A DNA stretch of 64,000 bases from positions 44,817,157-44,881,156 of the forward strand of contig CM070873.1 in the NCBI GenBank assembly GCA_036365515.1. Direction: 5' to 3'. Within the stretch, counting starts at the first letter, position 1. Each line of letters starts with the position of its first letter. A program made the position numbers and the translations under genes. Origin of the DNA: Torymus aiolomorphi. Its lineage: Eukaryota; Arthropoda; Insecta; Hymenoptera; Torymidae. This document shows, piece after piece, positions 38,263 through 50,682 of this stretch. A model generated the notes under the pieces. It was not told the DNA's origin and did not search any database. It saw nothing but the letters and a program-made list of their open reading frames with translations.

Positions 38263-38432
38263 TCATATGTTAACTATTAACATATGAGCGCATATTACAT
38301 ACAATCCATTTCAATTAGGATAAAAAATATATTGATAAACATAAAACTATTACATGATATAAGTTAATATATTGCAAATATTTGATCCTATCATATATAT
38401 AGATTAACAATAAGAATATTTTTCTCTCAGTG

Positions 38433-40397
38433 AATTATAAAACACATACACACACACACACACATACTTTGAAAAAAAAAGATCTCACGTTTGGGTATTC
38501 GGAAAAGAAAAATACAGCGAGTATTCTTCGTATTCCACTTCCTTTACATACCCCGGCCTTGACCGCACTTAGTTTAAGGCGCGACTCTTTCGCTCTCTGC
38601 GGGATCCTCTTATCGCGTACTTAATATATATATATATATATACACTCGCGCTCGAGGGAAGCGCCGGGAGCGCGGATTTTGCGGACGATTCGCGAGAATT
38701 TAGGAAACAGCGGGGGTCGCCTTTATCCCTTTGACGAGAGCGCTTTGCGAGGCTTTTTTTTGCGAGATGCCGCATGAATATTTAATATATCCGAGGTCGC
38801 CGCCGAGAACCGCGAAGGTGAGTTTTTACTCTGTGAAAAATGCACAGCGACTATATAAAACAACTGATTATTGTCTTTGCGGTCGGTGAATTCTTATGTT
38901 AATATATATAGTTAAAGGTGCATCATCGCGTCGACTTTGCCACATTATAAATAATGCAGCGTATAATGTTTTTGTTTGTTTGTCCCTCGATGCGCCCGCC
39001 GCGCGCTCTGACCTCTTTATACACACCGACTGTATATGCCATCATATACTATATACGTACACTCATTTAGCATATGAATGAAATCTGCAGCGTTTTTTGC
39101 GTTCCAGAGATGATTTACTCCGCGTTCGAGAACCCGTCCTGGAACTTACGAAGTTTCTCCAATGAAGACAGCGAGCCTTTATTTATGACAATCAAATTAG
39201 TCTCTACCCCGGTAGGCGAAAAACCGTGCACACACACACATATATACATGCAAACATCGAAGCAAACGAGATTATACTCGTATATACAGCGCATGCACAA
39301 AGCCCTGGCGTGCGAAAAATCTCATCGAAAAGCTCACCGATGCTTTTACGTTTATATATACGTATATATATACACGCGCGGAACGTCCCGACCGGAAGCG
39401 GCGAGGGCGGCGGCAGCTTTTTAGTTCGGAGGTCGCGCGCCGGGAGGGAAGTAATATAACAGCGGCGCGACCCAGTTATAAAGAGAACGAGCTCGCAGGC
39501 GAGCAGCTGCTGCTCCGCGCCGTTAACTCTTTTTCCGGTATTCCGGTCACGATTGACATTGATTTTCCGTTGACAGCGTAATTGCGCACGCGCACTCGCG
39601 CTCCGGTGATTTGAATTATCGCTCGACTCGCGCAAGCGTCTCTCTCTCTCCATTTTTTTCGCCGTCGTGTACAGGTATGCGGCGGTGGCATCTTTTTTTT
39701 CCATTTCTGCAAGCCACGCGGTTTTGCGCATATTCCAGCTGGTGCAGGGTGTACAGTGTAACCGCACAGTGTTGAAGTGCGGCGATTGTTTAATCGACGG
39801 GTGCGATGAACTAGATCGAGTAAGAGAGATAAGTACGTGCGTATGTTAATGGTTTAGGCTAATAATAACTCGCGCGATGTTAATTTGCCTGCGTGTATAA
39901 ATAGTCGATGGATCGCAATGGAGTTTTCTGCAAATGAGTGTAATAGTCGTTGACGCTTTGTGAACTAGATTAAATTGAGGTTCGGCGAGTGTTTATATAG
40001 GTATTACGTACTGAGGCCCATGTATAATTCATTTGTTGCGAATATTGAACAAATGAATGTCGGAATTGCCGTGACAGTTGTCGGGCGCTAACGCGCGTGT
40101 TAACCGGCGGGTGAATTAAAAAAAAAGAACACAGGAAATGATATCACACTCTTTATCACGCTCTCCTCCCGCTTTAACTGCACATCAAGCCCGAGTCCTA
40201 ATTTCGTCTCGCCACTTTATATACTTATATATAAACGCGCTGTAGCAAACACACGTTGCACCGAAAATTTAGCGACTCCAAGAATCCTATTTAGTCTATT
40301 GTACAAAAGGAATCTTATACACCATCGTCATGCACTCACTATGCCCACTTATTCTTCGATCGTAGTCATATAATTAGCCGATAAAAAACCGCTCTCG
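38433..40397. other. Non-coding, with a possible plus-strand start exon at 38767-38817
   Basis: On the plus strand ATGCCGCATG at 38767 opens 17 codons (MPHEYLIYPRSPPRTAK) ending exactly at AAG|GTGAGT (38817/38818), with a TATATATA tract at 38622-38643 upstream. This is too short to identify and may be chance. The rest is CpG-rich spacer. Confidence 0.2.
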
Positions 40398-40403
40398 ACT
40401 CAC

Positions 40404-40557
40404 CTACACCGAGAACAGCAGCCCACAAGACGGCGACAATCCACAGCATCCACTCCGTCACCCTGGACCTCGCTACACCGCACGCCTGCCTCACCACTTC
40501 CATCGTCATCGGTGGCTTCCTCTCACTACTTTCACACTTATCCTCCTCCTCCTCCAT
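40404..40557 (-). CDS. Candidate first coding exon: N-terminus with signal peptide or membrane anchor, ending at a splice donor
   Basis: On the minus strand an ATG at 40557 (context GAGATATGG) opens 51 codons: MEEEEDKCESSERKPPMTM, then EVVRQACGVARSRVTEW and the hydrophobic core MLWIVAVLWAAVLGV. The exon then meets GTGTAG|GTGAGT, a consensus donor, at 40404/40403 (phase 1). A basic n-region followed by about 15 apolar residues is typical of a signal peptide or signal anchor, particularly if the internal Met at residue 17 or 19 is the real start. The remaining exons would lie to the left, beyond a very long intron. I do not recognise the family. In-frame reading past the donor soon ends, which is consistent with splicing. 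Confidence 0.5.
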
Positions 40558-40746
40558 ATCTCACTGCTCTCTCTCTCTCTCCCACAATTCACACGCACCA
40601 CTTAATAACACACCTCGCTCGCGCGCAGTTAGGAAGAACAATGCGGCCGGCATGGCGCGCGTCGCGCTACTAAGTCGTCGTCGTCGTCGTCGTCGCGCAT
40701 TTCGCCGTCAGGAGAGAGAGCGAGAGCGAGAGAGAGTATATATAAT
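40558..40746 (-). promoter_or_regulatory. Putative core promoter and 5' leader of the minus-strand gene, with a short uORF
   Basis: A TATA-like TTATATATA lies at about 40737-40746 on the minus strand, which would put a start site near 40710. The predicted leader contains a (CGA)n tract and a (GA)n tract. It also has an upstream ATG at 40653 opening a 30-codon uORF that stops at 40561-40563, three bases before the main ATG. GA repeats next to a promoter fit GAGA-factor-type regulation, but that is inference. Confidence 0.35.
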
Positions 40747-41099
40747 AATGATGATACACTGCCAAGTGAGAGAGAGCCCCTACTTGAGCGGCGTCGGCCG
40801 CGTATGAATTACATATGTGCGGGGCCCCGCTCCTTCTACTTACGCTGCGCGCGGATCGAGGCTATATAACGATGCAGTGGGTATATGGTAGCGGGAGTTT
40901 GATGTATGTATGTGTGTCGCCGTGTCTGCTGCTGCGGCTCCGGGGATGGTTGACATGTGTAAGTGAGTGTGGGTGTGAGGAAGACAGCCGGAGAGTTTTT
41001 TCGGATGCGGTCGAGTTAGAAGGTCGTATGGTGCGGGTGTAAAGTGCGATACAGTGTCAAGTTCGTTGAACTTCGACTAAATGTGTGTGCGTTTGTGTA

Positions 41100-41351
41100 C
41101 ACTGAGAAAAAAATTTTGGAAAAATTACCATACTTCTAGTAAAGCCACCACAGACTGTAAAAATCCAAAAAATTACCATACTTTACAGTAAATTTTATAA
41201 TACAGTATAGTAAATTTTCCTATATTTCTAGTAAAATTTCTTATGAAGTATGGTAATTTTTTGGGTTTTTACAGTCTGTGGTGGCTTTATAAGACAGTAT
41301 GGTAATGTTTACGAAAATAATAATAATTTTTACGAAAATTTTTTCTCAGTG
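41100..41351. mobile_element. Palindromic MITE, CACTGAG family, subfamily A
   Basis: This 252-bp inverted repeat is flanked by TA (41098-41099 and 41352-41353). It shares the interior CACAGACTGTAAAAATCC and TTTACAGTAAATTTT with the copy at 13956-14168, so these are two copies of one subfamily. It sits 13 bp from the long (GA)n tract. Confidence 0.88.
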
Positions 41352-41360
41352 TATGTATGT

Positions 41361-41560
<200 letters not shown>

Positions 41561-41640
41561 ATTAATATATGTAGATGAGTTTTTGAGCATGAGCGAATCT
41601 ATAAATGAACTTCAGAATTGTAGGGCGACCTGGATTAATA

Positions 41641-44600
41641 CATCAAGAAAAATTCCATATAGTTAAAATTACTAGAATGCCCTAGTAATTTTGTCACAGA
41701 CTGACTCAAATGAACTTTTTACGAGATTTTTAACAAATTTTACGAGGCACAAAATAAATTTTACCATGTACTATTGTAATTTTTCGAATGTGAATCATAA
41801 AAATTATTTTGTATTTATGAATCATCATTCTCACATGCTGTCTTTTTAAAAACCTATAGCAACCACATCCATTATCAGATGCTACAGTACAGTAAACAAA
41901 GGGCTGGAACTGATTGCAGACCTTCGTTTACTGGAAACTTCGGTGTACAACCACTGAGTTAAATAATGACACTACAGCATTCATACACATCCATAATTAG
42001 TACACCGTGTTGTAACTAGGTGGCGCATGAAATTTTACTATCAAAACTATCATTTGCGCTTATTTAAGAAGTGGTATGTAAACGTAACAGCGGAACTTCC
42101 GAAAACTCAAGAAAGAAGAGGACTCCAACATCTGATTACGTACAATCTTATCTTACACTTTTTGCAAGCAATGCTACGACATTGCTTATAAATAAACTAA
42201 AATTAATAATATACATTCCTAATTTATAAAAAAGATTGTTAAAATTAAAATTTTAAATTTCATTTTCCGATACTTAAGTTCGTTTTGTCTTTATTAAAAA
42301 CACTATAAAACTATTCATGCACAATCATTCTGACACACTACCTTTCCAAAAACCTATAGCAACCACAACCATCATCAGACGCGACAGTCCCGTGTGAACA
42401 AATGGATGAAATCGACTTCTCGAGTCTATAACTGCTTTCACGCGATTTTTCACTTTCTAGTAAATCTGCAGACTGGTCCAGGCATCGAAAAATTGTTTAA
42501 TTATGTCTTGCCGTGTATCGCTGCGGATGCACACTGAGAGAAAAAAATACTAGGTATTTTCGCTTAAATCACACACAAGGGCACGGTCGAAGTGCGTTTA
42601 TGCGAAAACCGCTGAACTCTTCGGCAGTTTCTGCCGAACTGTCGGGCAGCAACAACAGAAACTCGGGTCACGTGGCATTTGGCGCTTGTGCGTGAGCTCG
42701 TCGCTATACGGCAGTTTTTGCCGAAGCGTTTCGGCAATTCTAACCGAAGTCCTCTTACCGAACGGTTTCGGTTGTTTTGACCGGACATTTCGGTGGGTAT
42801 AACAGATTTTTTCTCTCAGTGCAAGAGGGAAAACGGTCCATCGGTTTCTAGATTTTGGTCCGTAGAATCTGGATCTCGAGGTTAGAAGTTGATAAAGATA
42901 CACGAATTTTTATTCGAATTCATTTGTTTGAACAAAACAACAATTCAAAGAAATAAAAAAGGTATTTTCTATCAGAATAATTTTTTTCTTAAAAATTTAG
43001 TGGATTCTAGTATTAACATATATGGAAAACTGATATTTAAAGAGTTGTTAATTTTTAAAATTTTTATTTTTATTATTCAGGAGATTATGAATATCAATCA
43101 CAAAATTATTACAATTACTTATCGCTTCTGATTTAAAAGGAGGTGTGCATGGTCAATGCCATTTCTTTTATATTTATAAATAATTTATATTAATATATTT
43201 ATTAATTGGTTTTTGGGAGTTCATAGATCTATATTTCTTCCCATTCAGAATTCAACTTTGATCATCATTTCTAGACGGTTGGTGTTACCAAATATAAAAA
43301 AAAATGCAGCAGTATACTTGAGTATTTGAAGTCAACCCTTTGCTTATTGAATTATGCGGTCGGTATATAATCACGGAGACATAAAGAGACTGTAATTGTG
43401 TAAACGCGATTAGTACGTCGTATTGCAGCTAGGTAGCGCATGAAATTTTACTATCAAAACAATCATTCAAGCTTACTTATGAAGTTGAATTGAAACATTA
43501 GAGCATGCGTTCGAATAAGTGAGGAATGCGTAACATGCCTTACCAGTTTTTGCAAGCAATGCTAGAGCATTGCTTATAAATACACTAAAATTAATAAAAT
43601 ACATTCTAAATTTATACAGAATATTGTAAAACTTTATATTTTCAATTTTAGTTTCCACTCTGTAAGTTCGAATTCTTTTTATCAAAAACACTCTAAAACT
43701 ATTCATGCACAATCATTCTCACACACCATTAAAAAAAAAAACCTATAGCAACTACTATAACCACCAGATGCTAACGAAAAGCGGAAATCGACTGCTTGTA
43801 AGCCGTTTGTCAGTTTCTTATAGTGAAAATTTTTTGCTAGCCATGCATTACAGAGGATGCAATTGAGAAAACGATTCATATAGAATCTGAATCTCGAGGT
43901 TAGAATTTAATGAACTTAAAATATCTTTTATTTAAACGGGTTTTTTATAAAAAAAAAGTAATTTAAACAAATAAACGCTGTCTATTCTATCAAACTTTTT
44001 ACTTGTCTCCCTATGCATCCCCGGAGATGCAATAAAGAAAACCACACATTGTTTTTCTGTAGGTTTTGATATGTAGAATTTGAATCTCAAGGTCGAAATT
44101 TCATAAAATTACAACAATTTTTATTTGAATGCGTTTGTTTAAACAAAAAAGCAATTTAAACGAATAAAAGCGATTTTTTATATCAGCATAATTTTTTCTC
44201 GAAACTTGAGTTAATTTTAATATTAAAATATTTTGCACAGCATCTGTGAAAATCCGATATTTAAAAAGTTCTAAATCTTTAAAATGATAATTTTTATTAT
44301 TCAAAAGATTATGAATAATCATCACAAAATTAAACATCGAGTAAAATTTATTATAACTATTTATCCTTCCCAATTTAAAGAATATGTGCGTTGTTAATGT
44401 CATTCATTTTATATTTTATAAATAATTTTAATTATTATATGATGTATTAAATGAATTTACGAAAATAGAAATATGATTTTCAGAAAAAGTAACTGATTCT
44501 TAGGAGTTCATATATCTATTTTTCTTATTCGAGTTTATTTTTTTTTTTTAAATGAAATCAAAGTATACAATGTAAATTATATATTCACAATTTACAATAA

Positions 44601-45731
44601 TTAGTATTTACCGGGTTCGTCCCTAATTTCGTTTTAGTTAAATTAGGTATGAAACTGATCTTTTTGTAATTTTGGCCATCGTTTTTAAACGGTGTGTTTT
44701 ACCAAATATAAAAAAATGTAACAGTATACTTGGGAAATTGATTTCAGCTCTTCGTTTACTTGTCCATACCGTCGGTGTACAAAACACAGTAAAGATGCTA
44801 TATAATAGTGACTTCGTAAACACAATCAGTAGAGCCTGTTGACACTAGATAGCGCATGCGATTTTACTATCAAAACAATCATTTGAGCTTACTTATGAAG
44901 TTATATTTAAACGTAATAGCGGAACTTCCGAAGACTCAAGAAAGAAGAGGACTCCAAGAAGAGGGATCACCCGCTAGGCACTTTTCGAAAGCAATGCTAC
45001 AGCATTGCTTATAAACATACTAAAATTAATAACATACATTCCTTACTTATAAAGAAAATTGTTAAAATTTGAATCTTTAATTTCATTTTCCGATCCCCAA
45101 GTTCGTTTTGACTTTATCAAAAGCACTCTAAAATTCTTCGTGCACAATCATTCTGACACACTACCTTTTCAGAAATCTATATCAACCAAGACTATCACCA
45201 GACGCTATAGTCTAGTAATGCAGGGTTAAGATCGATTACTCCAGTGTACACTGCTTGGGAGCCGTTTTTTCAGTTTCTATAGCGAATCTGGCTGGTCCAG
45301 GCATAGAACATTTTTGCTTTGGTCTCCTCTTGTATCCCTGCAGATGCAATCGAGAGAACAAGTCATCGATTTTTATAGTTTTTGATTCGCAGAATGTGAA
45401 TCTCGAGGTTAGAATGTCAAAATTAAACAAATTTTTATTTGAATGCGTTCCTTTTACAAAAAAAAAAGCAATTTATATAACAATTAGAATATTTAAAGTA
45501 TTATAATTAGCAACACCGGTATTTATTCTAAATCTTTAATATGTTATTTCTATTATTTAAGATATTATGTATAATAATCACAAAATCCTGAAGTAAAAAA
45601 ATATTACAATTACCTAATCGTTTCCAATTTAAAAAGTCGTAAAATTTGTTAAAAATCTCGTAAAAAAATCCATTTGAGTCAGTCTGTGACAAAATTACTA
45701 GAGCATTTTAACTATGGAATTTCCGTCCGTG
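41641..45731. mobile_element. Large (4.1 kb) TIR element built from three diverged ~1.4 kb direct repeats
   Basis: The outer arms of about 110 bp are inverted (both contain TCACAGACTGACTCAAATG and ACGAGATTTTTAACAAATTT) and are flanked by TA (41639-41640 and 45732-45733). The extreme ends have diverged (CATCAAG against CACGGACGG). Inside, three blocks repeat in the same order. GGCGCATG/AGCGCATG plus TTTTACTATCAAAAC starts at about 42021, 43434 and 44850. AGCAATGCT..CATTGCTTATAAA starts at about 42168, 43556 and 44990. Clear copies of TGAATCTCGAGGTTAGAA lie at 43888 and 45400. Open frames are short and unconserved between units, so I call no gene. Confidence 0.75.
42532..42821. mobile_element. 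CACTGAG-family element nested in the first repeat unit of the 4.1 kb element
   Basis: The perfect 15-bp ends (CACTGAGAGAAAAAA and its complement) interrupt a sequence that is continuous in the sister units (GGATGCA|CAAGAG; the flanking CA is duplicated). The interior is GC-richer and carries repeated TTCGGCA/TGCCGAA inverted motifs (for example CGGCAGTTTCTGCCG) and a CACGTG box. There is no coding capacity. Confidence 0.85.
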
Positions 45732-48700
45732 TATTATAGTTATCGTATAATTTACTCGTAAATGAATTATTGAGGAGTAGAGTTTATACTTCTTGGTAAA
45801 AAAATATAGATATGTTTGTGAAATTTAAATAGATTTATCTCATATATTATACTACAAATAATAAACATTTTACATTCCTCGAATTGACTAAAGATAACTT
45901 AAAAAACGACATTTCATCCCTCTGTACACGCGCACAGCATAACTATATATACGTAAAAGATATATCGATCGCGTTTGATTACATCAGTCGAATTAAACCA
46001 ATCGCACGCGTGGCTATCGAATAATCTAATTTCGATATACACCGCATTTTCGTCATTACATATAAACGCCGCGCGACCACTGCTATATAATATATCGCAC
46101 AGAACAAAAGGCAAATAAACATAAGCGAACGGAAAAACTATCGGACGGAAAGTTTGTTTTACAGAAGTAAACCGCAATCCCTGCACCCAGACCAACGAAA
46201 AAAAAGCTGTCCTACACCGCAAAATTGGAAACTCAAACGGTGCGCGGGCTACACAAGCGCAGCGGAACGAAGAAAGACGACTTACCACGCCAACTTTTTT
46301 CGTCGTACGCTTCCACGCTGTATATTTATTGCCCCACGGGTTAGCCGGTAATTAAAAGTGTAATTGCGAGGAATCGCCGCGCAAAAAGTCGCGCGGCCGC
46401 GAGCAAAGCTAGGTACATGCGCGCGCGCTAATTTCCCTTCGTTCCGGCTGTTATACCGTTCTGATTTTTCCGCCGCGCGAAAGGGGTGCATACGATGTCG
46501 TGAGGGTTAATAGCGCGTAGCTTTGCGTATGAATTAAAGGTGGGGATAAGCATATACGAAATGCGAGGAAATATGTAAAAGATCGGGCTGAAGTATAGTG
46601 CAGTTTCCAGTTATGTAATTTCTAAGCACGTATACATGTATGCATATAGTTCCAGGAAGTGTATTTGCACTAAAGAAGCGTTTTACAAAGACAAAGTGAG
46701 TGACTTTGAAATGTAAAAAATTTTACGCTTTCAAGCACACGCAGATGTAAACTTTACGTCCGCATCGTTAGGAAAAGTTTTATGAAAATTACTTATTTGA
46801 ATTTTAGAACCGTGAAGAAACTTTGCTCTTACGCATCGCGACAGCGTCATATACCTTTATATTACAAAAAAAAAATCATCACTTCGCATATAGAAGCTCT
46901 CTAAAATCCCATCGCCACAAATCATCTCAAATTTCGCGCGACTTCCCCTAATTACCACCCCCGAAAAAACTTTCCGCACGTATATAAACTTCCTCATCGC
47001 GTCCCCTCCTGCACCCTGTAAAAAAACAGCCATAAATTTCCCCTTATACGCAAGTTATACATACATACCTTCGCGCTCACCCTCACCTACCTGACTATAC
47101 ACACATCATCCAGCAATAAATTCCTCCTCCGGTAGTCAACCATATACACGTACATATATACGTGCGCACGAAACTCACCTCCTCCCGCGCCTCAGTCCAT
47201 AAAGTCGCCGACACCTGCGAACTAGTATAGCAGCACGCGCTTGCAACTTTGGGCAATAACAAGACGCCTGTTGCCAGGCCAACGCGCGTGCGGCTCGATT
47301 TCACGAGCTCGTGTATATATATATACATACACACTGTGTGCACTTATTCGCGGCAACGGTGGTGGCGATCGTTATGTCGTCGTACACGCGCGGAAATGCA
47401 CGCGAGGTCTGTGCGGGTGTGTGTACGCCCGGTTCATACGATGTCTAGGGAGAGAGGTCGACCGACTGCGGTGGGTCGACGCAGGAGTCCGTCTGGAAAG
47501 ATAGAGAAGACGACCGCTGAGTTTCGGACTTGTTTTATGGGGGTGGAGAGAGAGGGTATGTGAGGTGCGAGGAAGTTGGCGAAGTTTCATGATGATAAGG
47601 TTTTGAATGGTTTTTTTTTTGTTTTTCGGAGAAGGAAATCTGCGTGGTGATTGAGAATTTGATGTTTGGGTATGAAGATGTTTATAATATCATGTTTTCC
47701 TTTGATGTTTAGATTTTTTTTTATATAAATGATAATTAGTTATTAAATTATTTAATTGTTAAATTGTATGTATTGAAGTGCACGTGTCTAAATTTATACT
47801 CATTATGTGAAAAATGTCTGAGTTTCAAACATGTATATTTTTCTTTTTTTAATTCAAGTTTATTACGATTTGAACCTTATCACATTATTATATTAAATTT
47901 TTTTTATCGTATATTATTTTACGGGTAATATACCCTTTATAAATTCCGAATAACAATGTACCATGCAGTATTACAAAATATAAAGAAATAGAATATACAG
48001 AGTAGAAAAATACATTTATTTGAACAGGTTTAACTCACAATTTTTTTTTTTAATCGCCTATACATTAAAAGCACTACTAAACTTTCCACACTCCACACGT
48101 GCAATATTGAAAATCATTTTTTTTTATTCAAATCCGGAATAAATCCTACCGATATTCAAACTTGAAAAGGACTCGTGTACCAATGCTTGAACAGCAATTT
48201 TCCGAAAGTTTTAATTCGCGCATTGAAATTCAACTGTGGGACTGAAATTCGTGTAATTTTGAAAATCAATATAGGAAAATCATACATGAATACACACAAC
48301 ACACACACACATATTGATCAGCATGATGGAGTACACAACGACATACTGCGTTCGAACGTTAACTTTGAAAATGTAACTATACGTATACAAATTACACAGA
48401 TACGCACGTCCGGGCGCGCGCGTGCGCACGAATAAGCTTTAAACCGATTTATTTAGCGTTCTACTACGTATATAGTTCGCGAAATAAACGTGTCGGTTAA
48501 CTAGATAACCGTATTAAACGCTAATTACCGCGCTGTTAACGCGATTTCCCCTCGTACACCGAACTTTTATACGTGTATGAATTTTTCCATCCCACTTTCG
48601 CGCGCGAATTACTTTGTAAAACTTTATATATCGCAAACGAGCGCGCTTTTAATAAAACAGCGGGGCGAGCGGGGGGCCTCCGTCGTCGTAATCTAGTTTT

Positions 48701-49172
48701 ATACAGAAATTCTAATAAATATTTTACCGACGTGAAATTGTCAGGAGGCAAAGGTGGGGAGAAAGCGGACGTTTTTATTAAAGGCATTACCGTCGGGAGG
48801 ACGAATATAAAGCCCGGGCAGACGGTTTCGGGAAGGGGGAAAAATCAATACTGTCTTAAAAAATTCAAGTTGTACTAGGACGTGGCCAGACGCGTAAGTA
48901 TGTACGTATACGTGCGTGTATTTTTACCTGTACTCGTCGTGTTGAGAAAAAAGTAGTTAATAGATGCGTGAGTTGTACGAGAGAATTGAGAGGACCATAT
49001 ATGGTGGATGTTACGGACAATCTCCGGCTGAAAACGACCTTTTGCATAGGAATTTATATAATAACTGTAATAATACTATTAAATAAAATATATAACTTCT
49101 AATATATTAGAGGGAAGACCGGGGCTGGTAGGCGCACATTTTACATAATAATTTTTGTCTACTTCCTAAGTA
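45732..49172. other. Non-coding spacer, no gene seen
   Basis: The stretch is CpG-rich at 46000-46500 and 47150-47560 and AT-rich elsewhere. A minus-strand donor-like string GAGGAG|GTGAGT lies at 47181/47180 with a possible acceptor TATACTAGTTCGCAG 36 nt upstream. I see no reading frame that makes this a convincing exon. Confidence 0.5.
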
Positions 49173-50172
49173 CACTGAGAAAAATGTTGTAGTAAATTTT
49201 ATTATAAGTGTAATAAAAATTACTATAAAGTATAGGAAGGGTGAGACAAATACACTTTATGCTGCATTTTTATTATAATTGTATGAATAATTACAAAATT
49301 TCTTGTAATTTTTATGACAGTTGTTAATTAGAAAGTATTACGAAATAAAAGAAAAATTGCTATACACATAGCAAAAACTGTGATATAATAAAATTTAAAA
49401 TATATGCTTTTAATTTTTATTAGAATAGAATATAAATTTTATTTTATAGCGTTTAAATTTTATTTTGTAGTGTATAAATTTTATTTTGTAGCGTATTAAA
49501 AATTACTATAAACGTAGTAAAAAGTGCCACATTCAAAAATTGCTACAGGCCATAAGAAAGTTTGCTATCCAACATAGTAAAAATTGCTACAACATTAGTA
49601 CTTTCTGCGCAGATCAAGGCGCCCACGTGTCTGATTGAGGTTATGTTTCTACGGGAATTTCACTTTGTCTTGCTTTTAAGTTTACAAAACATTCAAAACC
49701 TTACTCCAATTATTTTATTTTTATATTATGCACATTAATGATAAGTTTCTTTGTGTTATCAAAGTTATTTATTGTCATTATTTAATATTATCTGAAATTT
49801 TCTTGAAATCGATGGTTTGGCACATACAAGTTCCAAAATTTTACACTCAAGAATCCTATTTGGGTAAGTGGTTAGCGCGTCCGATTGCCGCGGTGAAAGT
49901 TGCAGGTTCGATCCCAACGCTCGTAAAAAAAATATTTTTATTTCTCATTTTAATTTATTTTCACATTAAATATTGTATGATTAGAGTCTGAAAATAGTTC
50001 TGAAAATAGGAAGAACGAGAAAAAATTTAATTTTTTGAAATTTAAGGTCATTCATAAAAATGACTATGTTGCATAGCAAAAATTGTTATAATTTCGATTT
50101 GTCCCTCCGTTCCTACAAAATATAGTAATTTTTCTTATGTTTATAATAAATTTTACTACAACATTTCTCTAA
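49173..50172. mobile_element. CACTGAG-family element (1.0 kb) with a tRNA-like core, copy 1
   Basis: The left end is CACTGAGAAAAATGTTGTAG after TA (49171-49172). The right end is degraded (TTTCTCTAAAA instead of TTTCTCAGTG). Interior TAGTAAAAATTGC-type repeats fill the arms, and a tRNA-like segment lies at about 49854-49924. A nearly identical copy is present in reverse orientation at 51868-52872. Confidence 0.85.
49854..49924 (+). ncRNA. tRNA-like sequence inside TIR element, copy 1
   Basis: An A-box-like TGGGTAAGTGG begins at 49861 and a B box GGTTCGATCCC lies at 49905-49915, followed by A/T runs. The acceptor and anticodon stems do not pair, so this is a tRNA-derived relic rather than a functional tRNA. 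The open frame crossing it (reading WLARPIAAVKVAGSIPTL) is the usual peptide artefact of tRNA-like DNA and should not be called a gene. Confidence 0.6.
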
Positions 50173-50419
50173 AAACCTACTATTGATATCTAAAGCTGTT
50201 ACCCTAAGTACTTTTCTACAATTTTTATCTTAAGTTTAAAACAAGGAGTTTTAAAAATACAAATATATTTTTATCATCTCTTCGGTGCGCTAATTCGCCC
50301 CTACCCCGAGGCTTGTTGGCTCTTAAGTTGAGGCAGGTTGACTAATAAGAAATTTGAGACAAATCATTGATCCAACAGATTTATTTGTTATAATTATTTT
50401 TTTTAACAATTTAAACATA

Positions 50420-50682
50420 CTTTAAGTGCATGTTTCCATTATGAGGACCCAGAAACACAAAGTTTGTATAAATATTTTTCGCCGATTAAGTATTGACCAA
50501 TGACTGAATTTTCAAAATCGCTCAAAAAAATTCTCTACACATACGTATTTTTTAAATTAAGTTTTGATCAGCGATTTTGAAAATTTAGTCATTGATCAAT
50601 ACTTAATGGGCGAAAAATATTTATACAACCTTTCTGTTTCCAGGCCCTCATTTCATATTAAATGTACAATTTCCACATGATA
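50420..50682. repeat. Foldback inverted repeat between the two tRNA-like elements
   Basis: The arms containing TATAAATATTTTTCGCC, TAAGTATTGACCAATGACTG and TTTTCAAAATCGCT reappear as the reverse complement (right arm with TTGAAAATTTAGTCATTGAT and GGGCGAAAAATATTTATA), separated by about 40 bp. Confidence 0.8.

Larger units (their letters stand above)
37285..38432. mobile_element. CACTGAG-type TIR element (1148 bp) carrying the SAM-domain mini-gene
   Basis: The ends are perfect inverted repeats of about 20 bp (CACTGAGAGAAAAATATTCT and its complement). The flanks read CA and AA, so the TA duplication seen in sister elements is not preserved or was different. Inside, the palindromic 17-mer ATGTTAACTATTAACAT occurs at 37319-37335 and 38267-38283, and in reverse form at 37433-37449. 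No transposase is present, so the element is non-autonomous. It is the only family member here with recognisable protein-coding cargo. Confidence 0.8.

Noticed and set aside
39670..39690. Pyrimidine tract with TACAG|GTATGC on the plus strand as a ratchet site
   Set aside because: The donor half GTATGC is weak, and no matching plus-strand gene is evident.
49728..49991. 87-codon frame reading WLARPIAAVKVAGSIPTL
   Set aside because: This peptide is the usual artefact of translating tRNA-like DNA. The underlying feature is the tRNA-like unit of the TIR element.
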